The notes: generated by a model from the sequence alone, not told the origin. 64,000 nt of DNA from Pseudomonas sp. IAC-BECa141 (GCF_020544405.1 NZ_CP065410.1:1922001-1986000), one strand, 5' to 3'. Counted from the first letter of the stretch, positions 35,180 through 44,486 are shown. Numbers and translations: made by a program.

Positions 35180-35227
35180 CTACTCCCACCCCCTAAACAT
35201 GGCGGTGTAATTCTGTTCCAGGGACAT
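35180..35227 (-). pseudogene. folE: 5' fragment of folE (GTP cyclohydrolase I) at the accessory-region border
   Basis: The minus strand from the ATG at 35227 reads MSLEQNYTA, which is the N-terminus I recall for Pseudomonas FolE (continuing ILGQLGED in intact genes), then changes to MFRGWE and stops. In P. aeruginosa folE2 (PA1674) lies directly beside the Smr-domain gene PA1675, as it would here. So the first nine codons belong to the core genome and the sequence to their left is foreign. The remaining folE should lie at the other, unseen end of the element, with a new 5' end. Confidence 0.7.
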
Positions 35228-35304
35228 GAAACTACCTGTGGGGATTTTCGCAAAGGGCAAGGGTACGGTGGCGGACACGACCCTGCAAGTTCGGTGTAAC
35301 GGGA

Positions 35305-35862
35305 TTATTCGTCGCGGCCTTCCATCATGGTGCGTTTGAGCATCACATACACGGCGCCGGCACCGCCATGTTTCGCCTGGCACGAGCAGAAACCGAGCAC
35401 TTGCGCGTGCTGGCGCAGCCAGGTGTTGACGTGGCTTTTGATCATCGGCCGCTTGCCGTCCAGACGCACAGCCTTGCCGTGGGTGACGCGCACGCAGCGG
35501 ATTTCGAATTTGGTCGCTTCGGCCAGAAAGGCCCAAAGGGTTTCGCGGGCCTTTTCCACGCTCATGCCGTGCAGGTCGAGGCTGCCTTCGAACGGGATCT
35601 GCCCGATCTTGAGCTTGCGCATCTGGCTTTCCTGCACCCCGTCGCGAGCCCACATCAGCTCGTCTTCCGGGCCGACGTCAATCACGAACTGATCGGACAA
35701 GCCGTCAACGGTCGTGGTGTCGGTGCGCACGGTGGCAGACTGGCGCAGCTTGGCGATCCGGTCACGGTCAGCCTTGGGTTTGCCGGTGTCGGCGCGGTCG
35801 TGCTTGATCGGCTTGACGCCTTGGATCGCACTTTTGAACAGGGAAAAATCGTCGTCTTGCAT
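35305..35862 (-). CDS. Smr/MutS2-type endonuclease domain protein
   Basis: 185 residues from the ATG at 35862; the frame runs on upstream without support. The Smr domain covers about 95-185, with the SLDLHGMSVEKARE motif near residue 97 and the VTHGKAVRLDGKR motif near 130, the two conserved blocks for nicking or binding nucleic acid. The N-terminal 90 residues are charged and typical of the YdaL/SmrB-like stand-alone proteins, which act on collided ribosomes or DNA; which applies here is unknown. It corresponds by position to PA1675 and marks the start of core chromosome. Confidence 0.88.
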   Translation of the reverse strand: MQDDDFSLFKSAIQGVKPIKHDRADTGKPKADRDRIAKLRQSATVRTDTTTVDGLSDQFVIDVGPEDELMWARDGVQESQMRKLKIGQIPFEGSLDLHGMSVEKARETLWAFLAEATKFEIRCVRVTHGKAVRLDGKRPMIKSHVNTWLRQHAQVLGFCSCQAKHGGAGAVYVMLKRTMMEGRDE

Positions 35863-35936
35863 GTCAGCCTCCGCGAAGGGCGGCCAGTTTACCCAAACAG
35901 ACACAAAACGGCCCGGCAAAAAGCCAGGCCGTCGAT

Positions 35937-36257
35937 TCAATCATGTTTTTTCATCAGGTGCGGGGACATGTTCAACTCCCGCGATTGCCGTGCGCGACGC
36001 CGGCACCGACGCCACAGGGCCACACCGAAATACAGGAACAGCAGGCCGACCGCGAGAATGATTGCCGAGCCGAGCGGTGTTGCATTCAGATCGCCGAGCG
36101 CCGGCGGGCGCCCCAGCAGGCTGGCGGCCCCGGCCATCGCCAGCAGCACGCCGAACGTGGCCAGAATGGCCGCGATCGCCGCGCCGAATCGAAATCGCCA
36201 GTTGCTTTGGCCTTTGGGCCGCAAGCGGCGTGCGTCAAATCCATCGGATAACTTCAT
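35937..36257 (-). CDS. Small two-helix membrane protein
   Basis: 106 residues from the ATG at 36257. Two membrane segments: FGAAIAAILATFGVLLAMAG (about 26-45) and LGSAIILAVGLLFLYFGVAL (about 63-82), followed by a strongly basic cytoplasmic stretch (WRRCRRRAR). I do not recognise a functional family. It sits between the Smr and hydrolase genes, as PA1676 does in P. aeruginosa. Confidence 0.75.
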   Translation of the reverse strand: MKLSDGFDARRLRPKGQSNWRFRFGAAIAAILATFGVLLAMAGAASLLGRPPALGDLNATPLGSAIILAVGLLFLYFGVALWRRCRRRARQSRELNMSPHLMKKHD

Positions 36258-36388
36258 TCCGACCTTCCTCAATGGGTATCGGCCCTTCGACCGGGAGTTG
36301 ACCGGGTTGTTCCTGAGGCTAGGGTAATTGAAGCAAATGCGAGGTCTTTGCAGATGAGCGGCGGGCTGAGCCGCTCATTTTCGGTCGA

Positions 36389-36979
36389 TCAGATCAGATC
36401 CTGGGTCAGCGCGAGGGTGGCGAAGTTGTCGGCCATGATTGCCATTTCCGCTTCCTGCACCTGTTCGGCGCTGAGCACGCGGCCCTTGAACGGCAGATCG
36501 CGGGTGGCGCAGGCGTCTTCGACGAGGGTGCAACGGAAACCCAGGTTTTTCGCCGCGCGCACGGTGGTGCTGACGCTGGAGTGGCTCATGAAGCCGCAGA
36601 CGATCAGGTCCAGCGAGCCGATGGTTTGCAGACGATCGTAGAGTTCGGTGCCGTGAAAGGCGCTCGGCAGCAACTTGCCGATGATGGTTTCATCGCCCTG
36701 GGGTTCCAGGCCGGGGATGAACTCGCCGCGCTCGCCCTGCGGGTCGAACAGACCGCCGACAGTGCCGAGGTGACGCACGTGCACGATCGGCCGGCCGGCT
36801 GCACGGGCGGCGGCAACCAGTTGTTTGATGTTCGCAACCGCCGCGTCCATGCCGCTCAGGGCCAGCGGGCCGCTGAGGTACTCTTTCTGGGCATCGATGA
36901 TGACCACGGTGGCATGGCTCAACGTGGCCGCTGCGTAACCGCGACCGCTGAGTTGAAACATCGTTTTTGGAACGGACAT
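36389..36979 (-). CDS. Isochorismatase-like hydrolase with Ser at the nucleophile position
   Basis: 196 residues from the ATG at 36979 with AAGGAG upstream. The catalytic Asp is in VVIIDAQKEYLSG near residue 28, the Lys in the GKLLPSAF region near 110. In cysteine hydrolases of this fold the nucleophile is Cys in a motif like GF-THxCVDTTVR; here the motif reads GFMSHSSVSTTVR, with Ser at that place. Isochorismatases proper also lack the Cys. The substrate is unknown. Position matches PA1677. Confidence 0.85.
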   Translation of the reverse strand: MSVPKTMFQLSGRGYAAATLSHATVVIIDAQKEYLSGPLALSGMDAAVANIKQLVAAARAAGRPIVHVRHLGTVGGLFDPQGERGEFIPGLEPQGDETIIGKLLPSAFHGTELYDRLQTIGSLDLIVCGFMSHSSVSTTVRAAKNLGFRCTLVEDACATRDLPFKGRVLSAEQVQEAEMAIMADNFATLALTQDLI

Positions 36980-37218
36980 TCTGGGGCTCCTTCGGGTGGG
37001 GCTTTTGCGACATTGTCCTCTGGCTGAGCGGTTCTGTGAATCGCTACCATCGTAGGCACCGTCGTTGCTGGCCTGCAGCCTTGTCAAGTTACACGATCTG
37101 TTCAATAGCCGAGTGGAAAATCGGAAGCGTCCTACCGTCGCCCCGGAATCCTTCCTGCGTCGTCGTGGAGCGTTTTGGCTGCTAGAATCGCCAGTCGTTT
37201 TTTCTGGAGTTCTGCCCC

Positions 37219-38127
37219 GTGATCACTTCCCGACTTCGTACCCTGCGCGACCACATCCGTTGGGCCGTCAGCCGCTTCCATGGGGAGGATCTGTTTTTCG
37301 GCCATGGCACCGACAATGCCTGGGACGAAGCCCGACAGCTAGTGCTCGGTGCCTTGCACTTGCCATGGGAAATCGCCGACAGCTATCTCGATTGCGCGCT
37401 GGAAGACGATGAGCTGGTCAACCTTCAGCGCCTGCTCAAGCGCCGCATCGAAGAACGCATTCCGACCGCTTACCTGCTGGGCGAAGCCTGGTTCTGCGGC
37501 ATGTCGTTCATCGTCGATGAACGCGTGCTGATCCCGCGTTCGCCGATTGGCGAGCTGATCGAAAACCGTTTTGCCCCATGGATCGGTGACGAACCCGCGC
37601 GCATTCTCGATCTGTGCACCGGCTCCGGTTGCATCGGTATCGCGTGCGCATACGAGTTCCAGAGCGCCGAAGTGGTGCTGGCGGATCTGTCATTCGAAGC
37701 GCTGGAAGTGGCGAACCAGAACATCGAGCGTCATGGCGTCGATGAGCGTGTGTTCACCGTGCAGGGCGATGGTTTCGATGGGCTTCCGGGTCAACGTTTC
37801 GACCTGATCGTGTCGAACCCGCCCTACGTCGATGCGGAAGATTTCGCCGACATGCCGGACGAATACCAGCACGAGCCGGAACTGGGCCTGGCCTGCGGCG
37901 ACGATGGTTTGAACCTGGTGCGTCGGATGCTCGCCGAAGCGGCGGATCATCTGACCGAGAAGGGTTTGCTGATTGTCGAGGTGGGCAACAGCCAGGTACA
38001 CGTCGAAGCGCTGTACCCGGAAGTCGATTTCGCCTGGCTGGAGTTCGAGCGCGGCGGGCATGGCGTGTTCATGCTGACTGCCGAACAGTGCCGCGAACAT
38101 CAGGCGCTGTTCGCTTCCCGCGTCTGA
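37219..38127 (+). CDS. prmB: Protein N5-glutamine methyltransferase for ribosomal protein L3
   Basis: 302 residues, starting with GTG at 37219 (CTGGAG at -15). PrmB methylates Gln150 of ribosomal protein L3. It has the AdoMet motif [16 protein letters not shown] near residue 135 and the catalytic [14 protein letters not shown] near residue 203. The PrmB-type ending with [12 protein letters not shown] and the position beside aroC match PA1678 in P. aeruginosa. An inverted repeat that may end transcription follows at 38136. Confidence 0.95.
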   Translation: MITSRLRTLRDHIRWAVSRFHGEDLFFGHGTDNAWDEARQLVLGALHLPWEIADSYLDCALEDDELVNLQRLLKRRIEERIPTAYLLGEAWFCGMSFIVDERVLIPRSPIGELIENRFAPWIGDEPARILDLCTGSGCIGIACAYEFQSAEVVLADLSFEALEVANQNIERHGVDERVFTVQGDGFDGLPGQRFDLIVSNPPYVDAEDFADMPDEYQHEPELGLACGDDGLNLVRRMLAEAADHLTEKGLLIVEVGNSQVHVEALYPEVDFAWLEFERGGHGVFMLTAEQCREHQALFASRV

Positions 38128-38135
38128 CCTGAAAC

Positions 38136-38163
38136 GATCGTTCCCACCCCGGTGGGAACGATC
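38136..38163. terminator. 13-bp inverted repeat between converging genes
   Basis: Arms GATCGTTCCCACC and GGTGGGAACGATC with a 2-base loop, no T-run. It lies between prmB (rightwards) and the gene at 38170 (leftwards), so it may stop both, though it could equally be one of the dispersed Pseudomonas repeats of the GTTCCCAC type. Confidence 0.5.
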
Positions 38164-38169
38164 ATTGGC

Positions 38170-38961
38170 TTAGCGGTGCGTTGCAATCCAGATCAGCAGC
38201 CCGGCCTGAAACACCGCAAACGCCACCAGGCAGGTAATGGTGAAGCGCAATCCGGCGTCTTCGCGCTTGAACTTGCTGACCTTGTCTTCCTGCTTCTTCA
38301 GCTTCACTTCCTGCTCGGCCAGATTCTGCTCGGCCTGCTGCAGCATCTGTGCAGCTTCAAGAATTTCGACGATCTGCAGCTTTTCGCTGTTCCAGTCGCC
38401 CAGCAGGTCACCGACCTGGACTTCCTTGACGCTACCCTTCAAATGCTGGGCGTCGGCGTAAACCACGTCGAAGCCATGCACCCGCAGAAAGTGGTCGCGG
38501 CGCAGGCGGGTGTCTTCGTTCAGCGCGTCCTTGTTGTTCAAGTCCATGCCGTCGACGGTGTAGGTGGGCCAGCGCTTTTTCGCCCAATTGATGCCCTGGG
38601 CGGCCATGAAACGGCCGATGCCACGGTTCATCGGTTCGATCTGCAAACCGCTGTCCGGGCCGAAATGCACGCGTTTGGTCGCGTGGTCGACCCACACGTC
38701 CAGATGATTCTGTTCCTTGCGAACGCGCTGAGCGGGCAACTTGATCGCCATGCGCATCAGGCTGTGTTCTTTGCTGTTGCGTTCCGCGTAACCGAACTCA
38801 ACGAAGCGCAGCGGCCGTCCGCCGGTGTTGCGGTCGGTCTGTAACGGCGCCAGGCGGAGCATCTTGTGGTGCTCGACGTGGACGTCCGCCCATGGCAGCT
38901 CGACCGCTGGCGGTGCGTCTTTTTCAGCGGTGGTGTCGGGTGAAGTCTGGGTATCAGTCAT
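38170..38961 (-). CDS. Conserved protein with coiled coil and C-terminal membrane anchor
   Basis: 263 residues. The first 190 residues are soluble with a pattern I do not recognise (VEHHKMLRLAPLQTDRNTGG near residue 30). A coiled coil follows at about 200-235 (LEAAQMLQQAEQNLAEQEV, KLKKQEDKVSKF), and the C-terminus is a single membrane segment, TITCLVAFAVFQAGLLIWIA. So it is likely tail-anchored in the inner membrane with a cytoplasmic body. Position corresponds to PA1679, which has no known role. Confidence 0.75.
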   Translation of the reverse strand: MTDTQTSPDTTAEKDAPPAVELPWADVHVEHHKMLRLAPLQTDRNTGGRPLRFVEFGYAERNSKEHSLMRMAIKLPAQRVRKEQNHLDVWVDHATKRVHFGPDSGLQIEPMNRGIGRFMAAQGINWAKKRWPTYTVDGMDLNNKDALNEDTRLRRDHFLRVHGFDVVYADAQHLKGSVKEVQVGDLLGDWNSEKLQIVEILEAAQMLQQAEQNLAEQEVKLKKQEDKVSKFKREDAGLRFTITCLVAFAVFQAGLLIWIATHR

Positions 38962-39051
38962 AACGGCGAGATCCTGTCCAAGCTGCTTGCCGCCAGCCGG
39001 TACGCTGGCGACAAAGGCTTATCGGCCGTTTTTCAAAGTCCTAGAGGGTCT

Positions 39052-39103
39052 GGGGGCGTTCTCAGCTAGTTTTTACGCGTGAAAACTAGCTGAGAACGCC
39101 CCC
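39052..39103. repeat. Perfect 22-bp inverted repeat, likely terminator of the hydrolase gene
   Basis: Arms GGGGGCGTTCTCAGCTAG plus TTTT, and the exact complement at 39082-39103, with loop TACGCGTG. It lies 6 bp after the stop of the minus-strand hydrolase. The stem is far longer than normal terminators here and could also be a dispersed repeat. Confidence 0.7.
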
Positions 39104-39109
39104 TAGCGC

Positions 39110-40063
39110 TTAACGGGTGCGAAGTCCGTCAATAAATTCAAGGACGCGGGTCCCCAGCTCCGCCGCCAGGGGCAAATTCGGGTCCTTGTAGGAAGCCAGT
39201 TGCCGCTTCACGTCGTTGGGCACGATGCGCAACACGTGGTTCATGCCTTCGATCAGCGCCAGTTGCGCGTCCGGTTTGGCGGCCTTGAGCAATTTCGCAT
39301 CATCGACCTGAACTTGAATGTCGTTGCTGCCTTGCACGATCAGCGCCGGCATTTTCAGCCGGGCGAAGGCCGCTGCCGGATCCTGACGGAACAGCGAAAT
39401 GAGGTACGGCTGCACGCTCGGACGGAAAATCACCTGCAACGGCGCCGGCACATTGTCGTCGGTGCGCCCGGCCTTGAGGCTGTCGAGCAGTTCATTGCTG
39501 CGCAGCATCAGCGCAGGAGGGAGGCTGCGGGCCAGTTGCCGGCGCAGCACCTGATCGATCGGTCGAGCCGTGCCGGAGAGCGAAATGACCGCCGCTGCGT
39601 CGACCTTTGGAGCAGCAAGGCTGGCAATCAGCGCGCCTTCGCTGTGGCCGAGCAGGATCAACGGGCCGAAGCGCGGATCGGCTTTCAGCTTCTGTCCCCA
39701 GGCCACGGCGTCCGCCACATAGGCTTCCACCGACAGGTTTCGCTCATCCGGGGTCGCCGCCAGGCTGGCAGCCACGCCGCGCTTGTCGAAACGCACACTG
39801 GCGACGTTGTGTCTGGCCAGCACCCAGGCCAATCGCTTGAGGCTGTCATTGCGCCCGCCATCGGGGTTGTTTCCGTCACGATCCGTAGGACCCGAGCCAG
39901 AAAGGATCAGGACAACCGGCACGGGGTTGTCGGATTTCGGCAGCAACAGCGAGCCGAAAAGTTTGCCGTTGTCGGTAGTCAACGTGACCGGACGTTGCAG
40001 GACAGTCGCCTGGACGAAGCCGGTAAACAGGGAAAGACTCAAGATCAAAACTCGCAGCATCAT
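39110..40063 (-). CDS. Secreted alpha/beta hydrolase
   Basis: 317 residues from the ATG at 40063, giving a signal peptide (MLRVLILSLSLFTGFVQA). The fold is an alpha/beta hydrolase: oxyanion segment VVLILSGSGPTDRDG near residue 40, nucleophile elbow LLGHSEGALIA near residue 132, and the acid/His part near VQGSNDIQVQVDD and EGMNHVLR. Most related proteins are esterases or dienelactone hydrolase-like; the substrate is unknown. It corresponds to PA1680 by position. Upstream, it diverges from aroC. Confidence 0.85.
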   Translation of the reverse strand: MMLRVLILSLSLFTGFVQATVLQRPVTLTTDNGKLFGSLLLPKSDNPVPVVLILSGSGPTDRDGNNPDGGRNDSLKRLAWVLARHNVASVRFDKRGVAASLAATPDERNLSVEAYVADAVAWGQKLKADPRFGPLILLGHSEGALIASLAAPKVDAAAVISLSGTARPIDQVLRRQLARSLPPALMLRSNELLDSLKAGRTDDNVPAPLQVIFRPSVQPYLISLFRQDPAAAFARLKMPALIVQGSNDIQVQVDDAKLLKAAKPDAQLALIEGMNHVLRIVPNDVKRQLASYKDPNLPLAAELGTRVLEFIDGLRTR

Positions 40064-40193
40064 CACGCCATCATTTGCCAAGGTGCCGGTTGGACTCACC
40101 CGCACCGCTAAGGTTCGAGGATGAACTACTCGGTTAGCCTGCGTATACTGGCGCGCATCACGAATTTGGGTTCGATTTCACGGAGCGTCCTGC

Positions 40194-41285
40194 ATGTCCG
40201 GCAATACCTACGGCAAGCTGTTCACTGTCACCACCGCGGGCGAAAGCCATGGTCCGGCGTTGGTCGCCATTGTCGACGGCTGCCCGCCGGGCCTGGAGAT
40301 TTCCCTTGAAGACCTGCAGCGCGACCTCGACCGTCGCAAGCCGGGCACCAGCCGCCACACCACCCAGCGCCAGGAAGCCGACGAAGTCGAAATCCTTTCT
40401 GGCGTGTTTGAAGGTCGCACCACCGGCTGCTCCATCGGCCTGCTGATCCGCAACACCGACCAGAAATCCAAGGACTACTCGGCGATCAAGGACCTGTTCC
40501 GCCCGGCCCACGCCGACTACACCTACCACCACAAATACGGCGAGCGCGATTATCGCGGCGGCGGTCGCAGCTCCGCGCGGGAAACCGCCATGCGCGTCGC
40601 CGCTGGCGCCATCGCCAAGAAGTACCTGGCCAGCCAGGGCATCGTCATTCGCGGCTACATGAGCCAGCTGGGCCCGATCGAAATCCCGTTCAAGACCTGG
40701 GAATCGGTCGAGCAGAATGCATTCTTCAGCCCGGATCCGGACAAAGTGCCGGAGCTGGAAGCCTACATGGACCAGTTGCGCCGCGATCAGGACTCCGTCG
40801 GGGCGAAGATCACCGTGGTTGCCGAAGGCGTGATGCCGGGCTTGGGCGAGCCGATCTTCGACCGCCTCGACGCCGAACTGGCCCACGCGCTGATGAGCAT
40901 CAACGCGGTCAAAGGCGTGGAAATCGGCGCCGGTTTCGCCTGCGTCGCCCAACGCGGCACTGAGCACCGTGACGAACTGACCCCGCAAGGTTTCCTCAGC
41001 AACAACGCCGGCGGCATCCTCGGCGGGATCTCTTCGGGTCAGCCGATCGTCGCGCACCTGGCCTTGAAGCCGACCTCGAGCATCACCACTCCGGGCCGTT
41101 CGATTGACATCGATGGAAACCCGGTCGAAGTGATTACCAAAGGCCGCCACGATCCGTGCGTCGGCATCCGCGCCACGCCGATTGCCGAGGCGATGATGGC
41201 CATCGTGTTGATGGATCACCTGTTGCGTCACCGTGGCCAGAACGCCGACGTGCGTGTAAGCACTCCGGTGCTGGGTCAGCTTTGA
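40194..41285 (+). CDS. aroC: Chorismate synthase
   Basis: 363 residues, full length. It turns 5-enolpyruvylshikimate-3-phosphate into chorismate, the last step of the shikimate pathway, using reduced FMN. The N-terminal [20 protein letters not shown] and the segments [14 protein letters not shown] and [13 protein letters not shown] are the family signatures. It is followed 31 bp on by the MFS gene. Start at the ATG with a GGAG-like site at -15. Confidence 0.98.
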   Translation: MSGNTYGKLFTVTTAGESHGPALVAIVDGCPPGLEISLEDLQRDLDRRKPGTSRHTTQRQEADEVEILSGVFEGRTTGCSIGLLIRNTDQKSKDYSAIKDLFRPAHADYTYHHKYGERDYRGGGRSSARETAMRVAAGAIAKKYLASQGIVIRGYMSQLGPIEIPFKTWESVEQNAFFSPDPDKVPELEAYMDQLRRDQDSVGAKITVVAEGVMPGLGEPIFDRLDAELAHALMSINAVKGVEIGAGFACVAQRGTEHRDELTPQGFLSNNAGGILGGISSGQPIVAHLALKPTSSITTPGRSIDIDGNPVEVITKGRHDPCVGIRATPIAEAMMAIVLMDHLLRHRGQNADVRVSTPVLGQL

Positions 41286-41316
41286 TGGGTGATCTCAAAG
41301 CCGCCGCGGTCTGACC

Positions 41317-42462
41317 GTGGCGGCGCTCCCGTACTGGCGGCTGTCCAGTTTCTATCTGTTCTATTTCGCCTTGCTTGGCTCGACGGCGCCGTTTCTGGCG
41401 CTGTACTTCGATCACCTCGGATTCAGCGCCGCGCGCATCGGCGAGCTGGTGGCGATCCCGATGCTGATGCGCTGCGTGGCGCCGAACATCTGGGGCTGGC
41501 TTGGCGATTACACCGGCAGACGCCTGGCGATCGTGCGCTTTGGCGCGGTGTGTACGCTGCTGACCTTCTCACTGATCTTCGTCAGCAAGACCTACGCCTG
41601 GCTGGCGATGGTCATGGCCTTGCACGCTTTCTTCTGGCACGCGGTGCTGCCGCAGTTCGAAGTCATCACCTTGGCGCATTTACAGGGCCAGACCGCCCGC
41701 TACAGTCAGATTCGCCTGTGGGGCTCGATCGGTTTCATCATCACCGTGGTCGCCCTCGGGCGCCTGTTCGAATGGCTCAGCCTCGACATTTACCCGGCGG
41801 CGCTGGTGTTGATCATGGCCGGCATCGTGCTCAGCAGTTTGTGGGTGCCGAACGCTCAGCCGCCTCAGGGTAACCGGCCGACGGGCGAAGGCTTTCTCAA
41901 ACAGTTGCGCAATCCCGGCGTGTTGGCGTTCTACGGTTGCGTGGCGCTGATGCAGATGAGTCACGGGCCGTATTACACGTTTCTGACCTTGCACCTCGAA
42001 CGACTGGGTTACAGCCGTGGCGTGATCGGCATGCTCTGGGCGGTCGGCGTGGTGGCGGAAGTGCTGATGTTCATGGCCATGAGCCGGATCCTCGCGCGTT
42101 TTTCCCTGCGGCGGGTGCTGATGGCGAGTTTTCTGCTGGCGGCGCTGCGCTGGTTGCTGCTAGGTTCGTTCGCCGAATTCCTGTGGATCCTGTTGTTTGC
42201 CCAGGTGCTGCACGCGGCGACGTTCGGAAGCTTTCATGCGGCTGCCATCGCGGTCGTGGAACGTAGCTTCGGCGCGCGCCAGCAAGGGCAGGGCCAGGCG
42301 TTGTACGCAGCGCTGGCCGGCACGGGCGGTGCGCTCGGCGCGTTGTATTCCGGCTACAGCTGGAATGCCCTCGGCGCGACATTGACCTTTAGTATTGCCA
42401 GTCTCGCAGCGCTCGCCGCTGCCGTTATCATTGCCATTCGAATGCAAGAGGACAGGCCATGA
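41317..42462 (+). CDS. MFS transporter, PPP (phenyl propionate permease) type
   Basis: 381 residues from a GTG at 41317. Eleven to twelve hydrophobic helices are visible, beginning with SSFYLFYFALLGSTAPFLAL. The 'MFS_1_like' subfamily pattern LGDYTGRRLAI follows helix two. This gene (PA1682 position) sits between aroC and the methionine salvage genes, with mtnB overlapping its end by 4 nt, so it is in the same transcript as mtnB-mtnD-mtnC. Whether it carries a thio-sugar or other metabolite is unknown. Confidence 0.88.
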   Translation: MAALPYWRLSSFYLFYFALLGSTAPFLALYFDHLGFSAARIGELVAIPMLMRCVAPNIWGWLGDYTGRRLAIVRFGAVCTLLTFSLIFVSKTYAWLAMVMALHAFFWHAVLPQFEVITLAHLQGQTARYSQIRLWGSIGFIITVVALGRLFEWLSLDIYPAALVLIMAGIVLSSLWVPNAQPPQGNRPTGEGFLKQLRNPGVLAFYGCVALMQMSHGPYYTFLTLHLERLGYSRGVIGMLWAVGVVAEVLMFMAMSRILARFSLRRVLMASFLLAALRWLLLGSFAEFLWILLFAQVLHAATFGSFHAAAIAVVERSFGARQQGQGQALYAALAGTGGALGALYSGYSWNALGATLTFSIASLAALAAAVIIAIRMQEDRP

Positions 42463-43085
42463 GCCTTACCCGTGAACAGCTCGCCCAGCAAATTGTCGAC
42501 GCCGGGCGTTTTCTTTATGGTCGCGGCTGGTCGCCGGCCACCAGCAGCAATTACTCGACGCGCCTGTCACCGAGCGAAGCGCTGCTGACCGTGTCCGGCA
42601 AGCACAAGGGCCAGTTGGGTCTGGACGATGTGCTCGCTACCGACCTGTCCGGCAACAGCCTGGAACCGGGCAAAAAACCGTCCGCCGAAACCCTGCTACA
42701 CACCCAGCTCTATAGCTGGCGTCCGCAAATCGGCGCCGTGTTGCACACCCATTCGGTGAACGCCACGGTGCTGTCGCGCCTGACGCCGGAAGACTTTATC
42801 GAGTTCGAAGACTACGAACTGCAAAAGGCCTTCAGCGGCATCTCCACCCACGAATCCCGGGTGCGCGTGCCGATCTTCGACAACGATCAGGACATTGCGC
42901 GCCTTGCCGCCAAGGTGCAGCCTTGGCTCGACGCCCATCCCGATTGCGTCGGTTATCTGATTCGTGGCCACGGCCTCTACACCTGGGGCGCGCAGATGAG
43001 CGACGCGTTGCGCCAGATCGAAGCCTTTGAATTCCTGTTTGAATGCGAGTTGAAGACCCGCAGCGTCATGAACCGCCAAGGCTGA
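42459..43085 (+). CDS. mtnB: Methylthioribulose-1-phosphate dehydratase
   Basis: 208 residues. Class II aldolase fold. Zinc ligands are in the HTHSVNA motif near residue 95 and the second His cluster RGHGLYTWG near residue 170. It dehydrates methylthioribulose-1-phosphate in the salvage of methionine from methylthioadenosine. It overlaps the transporter by 4 nt. The next genes are mtnD and mtnC, so the order of genes follows the order of the pathway except for the last two. Confidence 0.93.
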   Translation: MSLTREQLAQQIVDAGRFLYGRGWSPATSSNYSTRLSPSEALLTVSGKHKGQLGLDDVLATDLSGNSLEPGKKPSAETLLHTQLYSWRPQIGAVLHTHSVNATVLSRLTPEDFIEFEDYELQKAFSGISTHESRVRVPIFDNDQDIARLAAKVQPWLDAHPDCVGYLIRGHGLYTWGAQMSDALRQIEAFEFLFECELKTRSVMNRQG

Positions 43086-43176
43086 CTTCACCAGAACCAG
43101 CCCATTTGCCTGATGAATGCAGTGCCCGACCGGTCTGAAAGAACCGGACGGCAAGGCCGATACCGAGGAGTGCCCC

Positions 43177-43722
43177 ATGAGCAGCCTGTCCGTCTATCAC
43201 GTTTCCAGCCCCGAAATTCCGAACAAGGTGCTGACCCATTTCGAAGACATCGCCTCGACCCTGGCCGAGCAGGGCGTACGCTTCGACCGCTGGCAGGCCG
43301 CCGCGAAAATCCAGCCCGGCGCCAGCCAGGAAGAGGTGATCAGTGCCTATAAAGAGCAGATCGACAAACTGATGACCGAGCGCGGCTACATCACGGTGGA
43401 TGTGATCAGCCTCAACAGCGACCATCCACAAAAAGCCGAATTGCGCGCCAAGTTCCTCGAAGAACATCGCCATGGCGAAGACGAAGTGCGTTTCTTCGTC
43501 GCCGGTCGTGGCCTGTTTACCCTGCACATCGACGATTACGTCTACGCCGTGCTGTGCGAGAAGAACGACCTGATTTCGGTGCCGGCCGGTACCAAGCATT
43601 GGTTCGATATGGGCGAGAACCCGCATTTCGTGGCGATCCGCCTGTTCAACAACCCTGAAGGCTGGGTTGCCAACTTCACCGGCGAAGACATTGCCGGCCG
43701 CTTCCCGCGTCTGGAGGACTGA
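43177..43722 (+). CDS. mtnD: Acireductone dioxygenase
   Basis: 181 residues from the ATG at 43177 (GAGGAG upstream). A cupin protein; metal ligands are in [12 protein letters not shown] near residue 95 (HxH and Glu) and the second His in GTKHWFDMG near residue 140. It oxidises the acireductone to the keto-acid precursor of methionine; with Ni bound it would give a different off-pathway product. It is separated from mtnB by 91 bases and from mtnC by 4 bases. Confidence 0.95.
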   Translation: MSSLSVYHVSSPEIPNKVLTHFEDIASTLAEQGVRFDRWQAAAKIQPGASQEEVISAYKEQIDKLMTERGYITVDVISLNSDHPQKAELRAKFLEEHRHGEDEVRFFVAGRGLFTLHIDDYVYAVLCEKNDLISVPAGTKHWFDMGENPHFVAIRLFNNPEGWVANFTGEDIAGRFPRLED

Positions 43723-43726
43723 GCCG

Positions 43727-44410
43727 ATGTCGATCAAGGTCATTCTCACCGACATCGAAGGCACCACCAGCGCGGTGAGTTTTGTGTTCGACGTGCTGTT
43801 CCCGTACGCAGCGAAACATCTGCCGGACTTCGTTCGCCAGAATGCCCAGCGCGCTGACGTCGCCGAGCAACTGGACGCGGTGCGCCGCGACAGCAACGAA
43901 CCGCACGCCGACGTTGAGCGGGTCGTGGAAATTCTGCTGGCGTGGATCGCCGAAGACCGCAAAGCCACGCCGCTGAAAGCGTTGCAGGGCATGGTCTGGG
44001 AACAGGGTTATCAGGCCGGGCAGTTGAAGGGGCATGTTTACCCGGACGCCGTCGAAGCGCTCCAGCGCTGGCATCAGGCCGGATATCAACTGTTTGTTTA
44101 TTCGTCCGGTTCGATCCAGGCGCAGAAGCTGATTTTCGGCTGCTCGCAAGCCGGGGATCTGACGCCGCTGTTCAGCGGCTACTTCGACACCACGTCGGGC
44201 CCGAAGCGCGAAGCGCAGTCATACAGCAATATCCAACAGGCCATCGGAGTGGAGCCGAAAGAAATTCTGTTCCTGTCCGACATCGTCCAGGAACTCGACG
44301 CCGCCAGGGCCGCCGGTTTGCAAACTTGCGGGCTGGCCCGTGAGGGCGGGGAGCTGGAAGGGCATGTGACCGTCGACAGCTTTACCGGGATCGAACCGGA
44401 AGCCTTCTGA
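43727..44410 (+). CDS. mtnC: Enolase-phosphatase E1
   Basis: 227 residues from the ATG at 43727. A HAD-family bifunctional enzyme: the nucleophile region is [11 protein letters not shown], and [11 protein letters not shown] holds the Ser and Lys for the phosphatase step. It enolises and dephosphorylates the diketo phosphate intermediate of methionine salvage. The operon ends at a hairpin terminator (44431). Confidence 0.95.
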   Translation: MSIKVILTDIEGTTSAVSFVFDVLFPYAAKHLPDFVRQNAQRADVAEQLDAVRRDSNEPHADVERVVEILLAWIAEDRKATPLKALQGMVWEQGYQAGQLKGHVYPDAVEALQRWHQAGYQLFVYSSGSIQAQKLIFGCSQAGDLTPLFSGYFDTTSGPKREAQSYSNIQQAIGVEPKEILFLSDIVQELDAARAAGLQTCGLAREGGELEGHVTVDSFTGIEPEAF

Positions 44411-44430
44411 GTTCACACAATCGACGCGTA

Positions 44431-44474
44431 AAAAAAACAGGCCTTGAAGCGAAAGCTTCACGGCCTGTTTTTTT
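44431..44474. terminator. Bidirectional intrinsic terminator after mtnC
   Basis: Long stem with loop GAAA, with an A-run on the left and a T-run on the right, so it can stop mtnC (plus) and the minus-strand gene ending at 44487. Confidence 0.85.
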
Positions 44475-44486
44475 ACGGTGTTCGAA

